A DNA stretch of 31,546 bases from a virus. The DNA is taken from IMG/VR virus record IMGVR_UViG_3300035523_000016, positions 1-31,546 of that record; one strand, given 5' to 3'. The notes under the pieces were generated by a model that saw only the letters and a program-made list of their open reading frames with translations, had not been told where the DNA came from and did not search any database. The position numbers and the translations under genes were made by a program. Shown piece after piece: positions 6,525 through 12,463 of the stretch. The first letter of the stretch is position 1. Every line of letters starts with the position of its first letter.

Positions 6525-6865
6525 GCCTCGACCGCCTGGAACCCCTGCGCGTAGGCCCATGCCGCAGCGATGGTCTGCCGAATGCGCTCCTCGCGCGCCC
6601 GTCGACGGTGGTTGTCGAGGTTCGTCACGGCCGGGGGAAGGCCCCGACGCTCACGGGCGAGCTGCACCAGCTTGACCGCAGGTACGCCGCCATAGGTGAC
6701 GGTGTCGGACTCCTTCAGCGAGGGCTGCGAGAGGCCCAGTTCGAGGCACTCGAAGCGGACGGTGCAGACGCGGCAGATCGGGGCCTGCTCGACGAACGGG
6801 CGGTCGGTGAAGGTGACGTCTCGGGCGCAGGCTGCGTTCTCCTGCCATGCCAGCGGGTCAGGCAT
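6521..6865 (-). CDS. WhiB-family iron-sulfur transcription regulator
   Basis: WhiB proteins carry a 4Fe-4S cluster and work with the main sigma factor to change transcription; they occur only in Actinobacteria and their phages. This 114-aa protein has the four cluster cysteines C13, C31, C34 and C40 (C-x17-C-x2-C-x5-C) within AAC, APICRVCTVRFEC. A weak version of the GVWGG turn follows (VTYGGVPA, residues 56-63). A long basic tail (NHRRRAREERIR) could contact DNA. The ATG at 6865 has GGGGGAGG upstream and overlaps the previous gene by 8 bases. In mycobacteriophage TM4 a WhiB homologue blocks host division and superinfection; a similar role here is possible but unproven. Confidence 0.88.
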   Translation of the reverse strand: MPDPLAWQENAACARDVTFTDRPFVEQAPICRVCTVRFECLELGLSQPSLKESDTVTYGGVPAVKLVQLARERRGLPPAVTNLDNHRRRAREERIRQTIAAAWAYAQGFQAVEA

Positions 6866-7190
6866 GGTCGACCTCCCCCACCTCGGCCGAGAGGATGACT
6901 GCGCCCAGCTCGTAGACCGCACCGAGGCGGTAGGGCGCCCACTGCTCGTCGACGCGGCCGAGGTAGCTCCTCAAGTTGTCCTCGCCCGCACTGAGCGGGC
7001 CGTAGACGCCGGAGCGGATCTCGTCGTCCTTGTCGATGACGACCCAGCCGACCGGCTGCGTGGTGTCGAGGCTGACGCTGACTGGCGCCTGAGCCTTGAG
7101 GGTGTTAACCAAGTCCTCGACGGCGTCCGCTATCCGATTGAGCTGGCTCGCTTGGAGGCGACGGAGCGAGTCGGTGTCGTATTCATTCAT
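6858..7190 (-). CDS. hypothetical protein, 110 aa
   Basis: The N-terminal part is a helix (SLRRLQASQLNRIADAVEDL) that could be a coiled coil. The rest is beta-rich and acidic. No family is recognised. The ATG at 7190 overlaps the upstream stop by 8 bases, and the C-terminal end overlaps the WhiB gene by 8 bases, so the DNA of its last codons also carries the WhiB ribosome site. Confidence 0.65.
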   Translation of the reverse strand: MNEYDTDSLRRLQASQLNRIADAVEDLVNTLKAQAPVSVSLDTTQPVGWVVIDKDDEIRSGVYGPLSAGEDNLRSYLGRVDEQWAPYRLGAVYELGAVILSAEVGEVDHA

Positions 7191-7503
7191 CGTTCTTCGC
7201 CACCTCGACGACACCGAAGTCGAGCGGGGTGCGACCGGTGCGCTTCTCCTGCCGGGCGACGAGCGCCTTGCGGATGGCCTCCGGCGTCTCCTCGGTGAGC
7301 CAGCCCTCGGCCCGCCGGATCGCGATCGTCGGGACCGTCGAACCGTCCTTCGCCGAGTAGTGGAAGCCGGGGGTGTCGAAGATCACGATGGCCGTGATCG
7401 TCGTCCCCTCGGGGTTGTCGGCCAGGGCCTTGGCGAAGATGTCGAGACCGTTGATGGCATCGTCTCCGGGGAGTGCGCTGGCGAGCTTGAGGACTTTGGA
7501 CAT
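7183..7503 (-). CDS. hypothetical protein, 106 aa
   Basis: This soluble protein contains GLDIFAKALADNPEGTTITA and a C-terminal helical, basic stretch (RKALVARQEKRTGRTPLDFG). I do not recognise a family. The start is firm: AAGGAG lies 8 bases before the ATG at 7503. The gene overlaps the next one by 8 bases. Confidence 0.65.
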   Translation of the reverse strand: MSKVLKLASALPGDDAINGLDIFAKALADNPEGTTITAIVIFDTPGFHYSAKDGSTVPTIAIRRAEGWLTEETPEAIRKALVARQEKRTGRTPLDFGVVEVAKNDE

Positions 7504-7515
7504 GTCGTGCTCCTT

Positions 7516-7791
7516 CTAGTTGAGGTCGAAGAGTGGGGTGGCTTCGGAGCGGGTGTGCTTCACCTCGTGGGGCTTGCAGTCCGCGTAGTGGGTGCGGAAG
7601 ACCGTGAAGCCCGGCTTGGGCTGCTCACCGGCCTTCAGCACGTAGCCGGCGGCCCAGCGGTAGCCCACGTTGCGGGCGACGATGGTGCCGGTCTTGTCGG
7701 GCAGGGCGTTGACCGGCATGGACTTGCCGGTGTCGGCCATCTGGACGAACTTCAGGGTTGCGCCGCAGCGCTTGCAGGACGGAACGGGCAT
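7516..7791 (-). CDS. zinc-ribbon-like protein, 91 aa
   Basis: The protein opens with a CxxC pair (CKRCGATLKF) and has a second Cys/His group near the middle of the C-terminal half (HYADCKPHEVKH). These could hold one zinc ion. The basic, Gly/Val-rich middle suggests nucleic acid binding. The ATG at 7791 lies 1 base after the stop of the upstream zinc protein (TGACATG). No further assignment can be made. Confidence 0.65.
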   Translation of the reverse strand: MPVPSCKRCGATLKFVQMADTGKSMPVNALPDKTGTIVARNVGYRWAAGYVLKAGEQPKPGFTVFRTHYADCKPHEVKHTRSEATPLFDLN

Positions 7792-7792
7792 G

Positions 7793-8392
7793 TCACTGCT
7801 CCGACCTGAACTGCTCACAGGTGCAGGTGGGCTCGCCATCCAGCGGTGCCAAGCAGCACTCCCCTGTGTCGACGTCATGCAGCGCCCACGGGTGTCCGCA
7901 GGTGCAGAGCGCCAGGTATTCGCTGCACTCGCAGGCGTCCCCGTTCTCGTCCACGTCCTGGCAGACCCCGAGCGAGTCGTGATTGCCGAAGGCGTGCCCG
8001 CAGTCCTCGCAGACGGGGAACCCGAGATCGATGGTGAGGTCGAGCGGGTCGCCCAACGGCCCGGAGGCTGTAACGGATTCTCCAGCGAAGTGGAACGGGC
8101 CGAGAGCAGCAGCGGGCATCCCCTCGGCCAGCATGTCCGGGACCACCAGGCCAGCGGGTGCGGGCTGGAGGACCTTGCCCTGAGCCAGCCGAGCGGAGCC
8201 GATTGCCATGCAGGCCTCACTGCTGACGGCGTCGCAGTCCGGGCACGGCCTCGCGCCGAACGGAGGCCGCTTGGGCTGCCGCTCACCACGAGCCGGGATG
8301 GACTGACCGCAGAGCGCGACCAGGGCACCGGACGCGGCGACGTGCCAGACGCGGCCCTTGGGGAGCCGGAACCAGAGGAGATGGCTAGCCAT
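7793..8392 (-). CDS. protein with repeated Cys/His metal-binding modules, 199 aa
   Basis: The C-terminal half carries two related modules: CGHAFGNHD then CECSEY, and CGHPWALHD then CTCEQF. Each has the form C-G-H-x4-H-D followed by C-x-C-x2-aromatic, a likely zinc site. A separate CPDC pair lies near residues 50-60. The N-terminal part has no recognised fold. The next gene upstream carries a third, single copy of the module. The ATG at 8392 overlaps that gene by 8 bases. A role in binding nucleic acid or protein is likely but not shown. Confidence 0.7.
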   Translation of the reverse strand: MASHLLWFRLPKGRVWHVAASGALVALCGQSIPARGERQPKRPPFGARPCPDCDAVSSEACMAIGSARLAQGKVLQPAPAGLVVPDMLAEGMPAAALGPFHFAGESVTASGPLGDPLDLTIDLGFPVCEDCGHAFGNHDSLGVCQDVDENGDACECSEYLALCTCGHPWALHDVDTGECCLAPLDGEPTCTCEQFRSEQ

Positions 8393-8810
8393 TGTGAGCC
8401 TCGACCACATTCAGTGACGGACGCTCGACCTTGAAGGCTGGGCAGCGGCAGAACATGCAACGGGGAGCAGCCGAGTAGTGCTGGAACTTGGTGTGCTCAC
8501 ACTGGCGGCACTTGGTGTCACCGTCCGCAGCGAGCGCGTCGCGGAACTCGTCATCGTTGTAGAGCGAGGACGTTACGGGCGTGGTGAGGATCACTCCACC
8601 GCTCAGCGAAGCCGCGGCCTCGGTGATGATCGCCTTGCACTCCTCGCAAGCCATCGAAGGGACAAACTCAGCGGCAATGGCGTGCGTGAACTCCTCGACC
8701 GGGCGCGGTCCCTTGCGGGACGGAGCGCCGCAGAGCACCAGCACATCGCCATTGATGACCAGGTGAGCCACGTTCTCGAAGCGCGCACGCTTCCACTCCA
8801 CGTGGGCCAT
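8385..8810 (-). CDS. protein with C-terminal Cys/His metal-binding module, 141 aa
   Basis: A CEEC pair (about residues 55-58) and a C-terminal module (CRQCEHTKFQHY, then CMFCRCPAF) suggest zinc binding. The latter matches the two modules in the downstream gene: C-[GE]-H-x4-H and then C-x-C-x2-aromatic. The ATG at 8810 overlaps the RecT stop (TGATG), so expression is tied to recombination genes. A GTG lies one codon earlier. No enzyme motif is visible. Confidence 0.7.
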   Translation of the reverse strand: MAHVEWKRARFENVAHLVINGDVLVLCGAPSRKGPRPVEEFTHAIAAEFVPSMACEECKAIITEAAASLSGGVILTTPVTSSLYNDDEFRDALAADGDTKCRQCEHTKFQHYSAAPRCMFCRCPAFKVERPSLNVVEAHNG

Positions 8811-9946
8811 CACTCGCCGCCCTCAGCGAGCGAGCCGACGTAGGTCTCCAGCTGGTCGCGGTCGCGGGTGCGCTCGAGCTTCTTCAGCAGCTCGCGCAGC
8901 TCGTCGGAGTCGAGGTCGTTCGTCGAGTCGACGTCGTCCCGGCCCACGAGGAGGCGAGTGAACATGATCCGCTCATCGCGGCTCACTGGCTTGCCGAGGA
9001 TGCGCTCGTAGTGCATCTGCACGATGCCGATGTTCTTCGCGCGGATCTCCGCCTTCGCAGCAGCGAGCGGCGTGACGTTCGGCTGCTCGTCCGGGACGAT
9101 CTCGGCCTCGACGACACCGTCCTCGTCTACGACTTCCGCCGGTGCGGGCTCAGGCTCCGGCTCGTCCGCAGGAGGCGCTGAGGCCTGCCCGCGGGGCTTC
9201 AGTGGTGCGCGCTTGCGACCAGGGGAGGCGGCCGGAGGTCGTTGCTCCGAACCGACCGCCTCGCGGGCGTCCGCCGCAGTTGCCCCTTGGGGTTGCGCGG
9301 ACTCATCCGCCGGCGACAACCCATTGCCTGCCTGGCGGGAAACTGTGGTCGAGACCTGAGCCGGAGGAAGCACGACGCCGTCAGATTCGGCGGTCATGTC
9401 CTGCAGCTCCTCGACGGACCTCATGCCGTGGATCACGTCCGCGAACACCATCCGCGCGAGGCGGGTCGTGCAGCGGGCCAGCAGCATGTCTGAGGGGCGG
9501 GTGCGGTAGTTGGGGTTCTTGTTCGCGTCCCCTGCCGTGACGGCCTCCTGCATCGTGTAGGAGACAGTCGTCCAGTCCGACATGTCCCACGTCGACCGGC
9601 GGCCCTTCATGACGCAGCGGCCGGCGTTCATCTCCGTGATGCGGATGTCGTGGCCGGCCTGCTCGATGAGCGAGCGCATCAGCTCGGCGGAGATCCCGGG
9701 GCGACCGGAGATGACGTGCGAGCCAGCAAGGCCGGTCATGGGCGGGAGGCCCAGCTCGCGGGAGTGCAGGATCGCGGCGACGACCTTGGCGACGTTGCCG
9801 CGCATGTCCTTCGGGACGAAGTCGGTGTTGACGATGTTGGTGGCCAGGGCGACGACGTCGGTGATGACGGCCGTCCAGCTGTCGGTGATGGGGTTGAGCA
9901 GGGCCATGCTCTTCTGAGCAGGCGGGTCGAAACGTTCGACGGTCAT
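8810..9946 (-). CDS. RecT-family single-strand annealing recombinase
   Basis: RecT proteins coat single-stranded DNA and anneal it to a complementary strand during phage recombination. The N-terminal 200 residues of this 378-aa protein match the family, including VVAAILHSRELGLPPMTGLA, PGISAELMRSLI and the NPNYRTRPSDMLLARCTTRL region. After it comes a long, disordered Ala/Pro/Glu linker, then a charged C-terminal segment (about residues 290-378). The ATG at 9946 has AAGGA upstream inside a start-associated repeat. With the nuclease encoded just upstream it forms the usual exonuclease plus annealing-protein pair. Confidence 0.92.
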   Translation of the reverse strand: MTVERFDPPAQKSMALLNPITDSWTAVITDVVALATNIVNTDFVPKDMRGNVAKVVAAILHSRELGLPPMTGLAGSHVISGRPGISAELMRSLIEQAGHDIRITEMNAGRCVMKGRRSTWDMSDWTTVSYTMQEAVTAGDANKNPNYRTRPSDMLLARCTTRLARMVFADVIHGMRSVEELQDMTAESDGVVLPPAQVSTTVSRQAGNGLSPADESAQPQGATAADAREAVGSEQRPPAASPGRKRAPLKPRGQASAPPADEPEPEPAPAEVVDEDGVVEAEIVPDEQPNVTPLAAAKAEIRAKNIGIVQMHYERILGKPVSRDERIMFTRLLVGRDDVDSTNDLDSDELRELLKKLERTRDRDQLETYVGSLAEGGE

Positions 9947-9951
9947 GGTGT

Positions 9952-9977
9952 GGGAGTCCTTCGAGTTGTGGGAGTTG
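9952..9977 (-). promoter_or_regulatory. start-associated sequence, copy 3 (before recT)
   Basis: On the minus strand this reads CAACTCCCACAACTCGAAGG followed by ACTCCC. It shares ACTCCCAC and CGAAGGAC with three other early-gene leaders. In this copy CTCCC recurs after the AAGGA core. Confidence 0.55.
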
Positions 9978-9983
9978 GTGAGG

Positions 9984-10358
9984 TCAGAAGGGCTGGGCGT
10001 CTGGGTCGAGACCCAGCTCGTCGCGGATTGCGGCCGCGGTGACGTCAGTGAGGCGCTTGGCCCGGTAGCTGGGAGTGGCGTACCGACGCCAGTCGCCATG
10101 AGCGGGGACCTCGGGGGCCGGGACTGTCTTGGCCGCCTTGCAGCGCTTGGCCTCGGCGACGACCTCCAGCAGGCGGTCGACGTCGCGCTCCTCGATGCCG
10201 CCAGCCCTCGGCCAGCGGACCTGAACGCCGTCCTCGTCGAGCACCACGCGGGAGCCTTCCGGTCCTTGCCACTCGATGCGGTAGGGAGTGAAGGGTGCCG
10301 GGGTCGATTCGGCGACGCCGACAGATGTGAGCTCGAGCGAATCGGGATTGATGATCAT
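9984..10358 (-). CDS. hypothetical protein, 124 aa
   Basis: The N-terminal part is beta-rich (YRIEWQGPEGSRVVLDEDG) and the middle is a charged helix (ERDVDRLLEVVAEAKRCK). It ends in a helical TDVTAAAIRDELGLD segment. I do not recognise it. It lies between the exonuclease and RecT, where small helper or regulatory genes are common. The ATG at 10358 follows a start-associated repeat containing GAAGGAC. Confidence 0.65.
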   Translation of the reverse strand: MIINPDSLELTSVGVAESTPAPFTPYRIEWQGPEGSRVVLDEDGVQVRWPRAGGIEERDVDRLLEVVAEAKRCKAAKTVPAPEVPAHGDWRRYATPSYRAKRLTDVTAAAIRDELGLDPDAQPF

Positions 10359-10385
10359 GGGAGTGTCCTTCGAGTGGGAGTTGTG
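10359..10385 (-). promoter_or_regulatory. start-associated sequence, copy 4
   Basis: On the minus strand this reads CACAACTCCCACTCGAAGGA followed by CACTCCC, directly before an ATG. It shares ACTCCCAC and CGAAGGAC with the copies at 4361, 5761 (as CGAAAGGAC) and 9952. Confidence 0.55.
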
Positions 10386-10397
10386 ATGCCGGGACGG

Positions 10398-11249
10398 TCA
10401 GACGAGCGCGGGGCTCGTGAGGTCCTCGGGGTAGAGCGGCTTGCCGATGGGCGAGTCGTGGACCGGGTCGTCGCGGTAGTTCCACGAGGTGCGCTTGTGC
10501 CAGGTCTCGAAGATGTCGAGCATGTGGAGGAAGGCCTCGAAGATGGCCGGGTCGAGCTTGACCGGCACCATCTCGACGGTGTCCTCCAGCACGTGCGCAA
10601 CCAGCAGGCAGTCGACGTCCACCATGGGCGCTTCATGCCAGACGGTCTTCACGCCGCCGCGAGGGCCGGTCACCTCCTCGGAGACCAGCCGGAGATCGCA
10701 GTTCGCGTAGGCGTTCAGCTGCAGCGCGACCTCGTCATAGACGCCCTTGCCGGTCTTGATGTCCATCAGGGCGGTACCGAACCGGTCGGACTTGCCGATC
10801 AGGTCGAAGGTTCCGGCGAAGCCCCACTCGGTGTGGCAGACCGGGGTCTCCGTGGCGATCGCCTCGATGCCCCAGTCGTCGAGGAACTTGGCGTAGGCCT
10901 CGACCTGCGAGCGGATGTCGAGCGGGACCTCCACGGCCACACCGTTGGCCAGCTGCTCGCCGAGGTTGTGGATCCGGTTGCCCTTGACAACGGCCTTGCG
11001 GTTCGTGTTGTAGCGGGCCTTCTCCAGCAGGGAGATGCGCTCACCGGAGCGCATGCCGGTCAGCTTCTCCCAGTTCTCGTCGGCGTAGTAGGCCGTCTGC
11101 TGGGCTGCCCAGTTGACCAAGGCGGGCTTGTCGAGGATGCCGATGACGGTGGTGACGCCGGGGACCTTCTGGCCGTCGAGGGTGTACGAGTGCGATGTGC
11201 CGGCGTTCTTGCGCTCGAAGCGGGGCTGGGTGATCAGCGGGGAGGTCAT
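10398..11249 (-). CDS. PD-(D/E)XK exonuclease, RecB/Cas4/RecE-like
   Basis: This 283-aa nuclease would chew back DNA ends to give single strands for RecT. Family motifs appear in order: H94 in VKGNRIHNLGE, then GFAGTFDLIG with D149, then LMDIKTGKG with D163 and K165 (the D-x-K pair), then the QLNAYA helix with Q177. These match the PD-(D/E)XK core of RecB-like nucleases. The ATG at 11249 overlaps the stop of the 53-aa gene (TGATG). No four-cysteine iron-sulfur set as in Cas4 is evident, so it is better described as RecB/RecE-like. No CRISPR is present nearby. Confidence 0.85.
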   Translation of the reverse strand: MTSPLITQPRFERKNAGTSHSYTLDGQKVPGVTTVIGILDKPALVNWAAQQTAYYADENWEKLTGMRSGERISLLEKARYNTNRKAVVKGNRIHNLGEQLANGVAVEVPLDIRSQVEAYAKFLDDWGIEAIATETPVCHTEWGFAGTFDLIGKSDRFGTALMDIKTGKGVYDEVALQLNAYANCDLRLVSEEVTGPRGGVKTVWHEAPMVDVDCLLVAHVLEDTVEMVPVKLDPAIFEAFLHMLDIFETWHKRTSWNYRDDPVHDSPIGKPLYPEDLTSPALV

Positions 11250-11410
11250 CACTTGGCCTGCGCTTCACGGCGGGCCTTAGCGGCAGCGACTGAGGCGCGG
11301 AGGGAGGTGACCAGGTCGACGGTCTGCTGCTCACGGTTGACGGGCTTGGGCTGGCCGTCGATGGCGGACGACTCGACGAACGGGTCACCGGGGTATGGGC
11401 GGTAGGCCAT
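11249..11410 (-). CDS. small hypothetical protein, 53 aa
   Basis: This short gene opens MAYRPYPGDPFVESSAIDG and closes with a basic Ala-rich helix (SVAAAKARREAQAK). It is coupled at both ends by TGATG overlaps, which supports it as real. No domain is recognised. Its place directly before the exonuclease suggests a link with recombination, but this is weak. Confidence 0.6.
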   Translation of the reverse strand: MAYRPYPGDPFVESSAIDGQPKPVNREQQTVDLVTSLRASVAAAKARREAQAK

Positions 11411-11520
11411 CAGATATCGGCCTTCATCACCTGGTGGAAGCCGACGCCGAACACGACGACCGCGGCGGCGATCACGACGATGGCGACGGACGAGCCAAGG
11501 AGCTGCAGGAAGAGGCTCAC
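11410..11520 (-). CDS. very small membrane protein, 36 aa
   Basis: The peptide (VSLFLQLLGSSVAIVVIAAA and onwards) is nearly all one hydrophobic helix, ending in HQVMKADI. The GTG start overlaps the stop of the HTH gene (GTGA), and its stop overlaps the next ATG (TGATG). That tight coupling is the main evidence for the gene. Confidence 0.5.
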   Translation of the reverse strand: MSLFLQLLGSSVAIVVIAAAVVVFGVGFHQVMKADI

Positions 11521-11702
11521 GACGCCACTTCCTCGGTGACGGGGGCCTGAGTCAGGCGGGCGATCTCGTCGGGGCTGACCCGGACGGACCCTGGAGAAAG
11601 CTTGACGACGGCCAGCCGTCCGGACTCAACCCAGCGCTCAAGAGTGCGCCGGGAGATACCCAGGATCTGGGCCGCCTCGTTCTTGGTGAGCATGTTTGCC
11701 AT
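11517..11702 (-). CDS. small HTH protein, Cro-like or excisionase
   Basis: This 61-aa protein is a single winged-helix/HTH_17-type domain (MLTKNEAAQILGISRRTLER, then a wing ending SPDEIARL), as in excisionases and MerR-like regulators. It is the first gene of the early operon and divergent from the repressor. By position it fills the Cro slot, which in integration-dependent immunity phages opposes the repressor. By fold it resembles Xis. The two roles cannot be told apart here. No ribosome site precedes the ATG at 11702, and a possible promoter (TTGACA at 11734-11739) is placed so that this ATG would be at or near the first base of the mRNA. Confidence 0.8.
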   Translation of the reverse strand: MANMLTKNEAAQILGISRRTLERWVESGRLAVVKLSPGSVRVSPDEIARLTQAPVTEEVAS

Positions 11703-11823
11703 GTCGCATACTGTCGCGCCGTGTCGTGCGACATGTCAAACATTGACGCCCTTTGGCGTGTCGTGGAAAGTCCCGTGTCGCAAGGTGTCGCTATTTGGCG
11801 CAAGCGGTGCTAACTTCGTCGCA
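11702..11823. promoter_or_regulatory. divergent early/repressor control region with phased operator boxes
   Basis: Six TGTCGY hexamers lie on the plus strand, at 11702, 11712, 11722, 11759, 11776 and 11786. The first three are spaced exactly 10 bases apart, as are the last two. At 11722-11733 the box meets an inverted CGACA, giving TGTCGTGCGACA. The minus-strand early promoter is read as TTGACA (11739-11734), an 18-base spacer and GACAGT (11715-11710), so boxes cover it. The plus-strand repressor promoter is an extended -10 (TGC TAACTT, 11808-11816) ending 6 bases before the repressor ATG. Both mRNAs would be leaderless. Promoters are inferred from sequence only. Confidence 0.65.
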
Positions 11824-12227
11824 TGACGACGCAACCGTTCGATGGGCAGCAAGCCATTCAGATGTGGGAGCTGGAGTTCACCTTCGGCGACCGGGTCCGC
11901 AAGGCGCGCCGCGTGTTGGGCCTCACCCTCGACCAGCTGGCCGAGGCGCTGAGCGTGAAGAAGCAGGTCGTTTCGCAGTGGGAGACCGGCGTCAGCAACC
12001 CGCGGTCACCTCATGCGATCGCCCGCCGCATCGAGTACGTCTACGGAATCCCGGCGTGGTGGATCCTCGGAAACGACGAAGCCCCCGCCGATATCGACGA
12101 GGGCAAGCCAGCGCGCCTGGAGGGATTCGAACCCCCAACCTTCTGGTCTGGAGTCCAGGACGACTTCGAGGACCTCGGTCCCGACCACCTCGCCCAGGTC
12201 TTCGCCTTCCCCGGAAGCCGCGCGTGA
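11823..12227 (+). CDS. immunity repressor (viral form), Cro/CI-type HTH, contains attP
   Basis: This 134-aa protein has an HTH_3 domain at about residues 21-83, with LTLDQLAEALSVKKQVVSQW as the core. It would repress the early operon across the divergent region. Codons 97-112 are the 3' half of a tRNA gene read backwards (LEGFEPPTFWSG), so attP lies inside the gene. Integration would keep about 110 residues and replace the rest with host-encoded residues. The tail present here (DDFEDLGPDHLAQVFAFPG to the end) is therefore specific to the viral form. In mycobacteriophage BPs the equivalent protein is 136 aa in virus form and shorter in the lysogen. The ATG has no ribosome site and probably begins a leaderless mRNA. 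Confidence 0.85.
   Translation: MTTQPFDGQQAIQMWELEFTFGDRVRKARRVLGLTLDQLAEALSVKKQVVSQWETGVSNPRSPHAIARRIEYVYGIPAWWILGNDEAPADIDEGKPARLEGFEPPTFWSGVQDDFEDLGPDHLAQVFAFPGSRA
12111..12158 (-). other. candidate attP core: 3' half of a tRNA gene
   Basis: The minus strand reads an anticodon loop (CTCCAGA), an intact 3' anticodon strand (CCAGA), a 5-base variable loop, a T-arm (GGGGG TTCGAAT CCCTC) and a 3' acceptor strand (CAGGCGC) with a discriminator G. The 5' half of the tRNA is missing and CCA is not encoded. Tyrosine integrases often use such tRNA halves as attachment cores, and int lies 300 bp downstream. The acceptor and T-arm look like a tRNA-Arg; the loop phase would give anticodon CCA, so the host tRNA is unresolved. 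Confidence 0.8.
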
Positions 12228-12442
12228 TGTACATCGACGAGAGCGACCGGGTCACGATCAAGTCCATCCTGGGCAGCGTCACCCGCAGCAGCCTGAAGAT
12301 CATCGACCCTGAGCTGACCAAGCTCGTGCAGGACGTCCTGGACGTATTCACGACCGACGAGGACCGCGCGCGGCTTGCTGCGATGAAGGCCCGACTCGTC
12401 GAGGTGCGCTCAGGCGCAATTCACCATTCCGAAGATCTCTAA
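12227..12442 (+). CDS. small protein coupled to the repressor, 71 aa
   Basis: This helical, charged protein (MYIDESDRVTIKSILGSV, then FTTDEDRARLAAMKARL) starts at an ATG that overlaps the repressor stop (TGATG). Its translation therefore depends on ribosomes finishing the viral-form repressor. After integration at attP it would be cut away from both repressor and promoter. It lies 21 bp before int. No family is recognised; a helper or antagonist of integrase or repressor is a hypothesis. Confidence 0.7.
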   Translation: MYIDESDRVTIKSILGSVTRSSLKIIDPELTKLVQDVLDVFTTDEDRARLAAMKARLVEVRSGAIHHSEDL

Positions 12443-12463
12443 ATCGGCAGTCGAGGTCCAGCG

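Noticed and set aside
10398-11249. A Cas4 protein from a CRISPR system
   Set aside because: It lacks a clear four-cysteine iron-sulfur set and pairs with RecT, so an exonuclease for phage recombination is the better reading.
12111-12158. A working tRNA gene on the minus strand
   Set aside because: Only the 3' half is present; no D-arm or 5' acceptor strand can be found upstream, so it is read as an attachment core.
11753-12226. A 229-codon plus-strand frame ending with the 71-aa gene
   Set aside because: Its first part overlaps the repressor in another frame and has low-complexity Arg/Gly/Pro content. The real gene starts at 12227.
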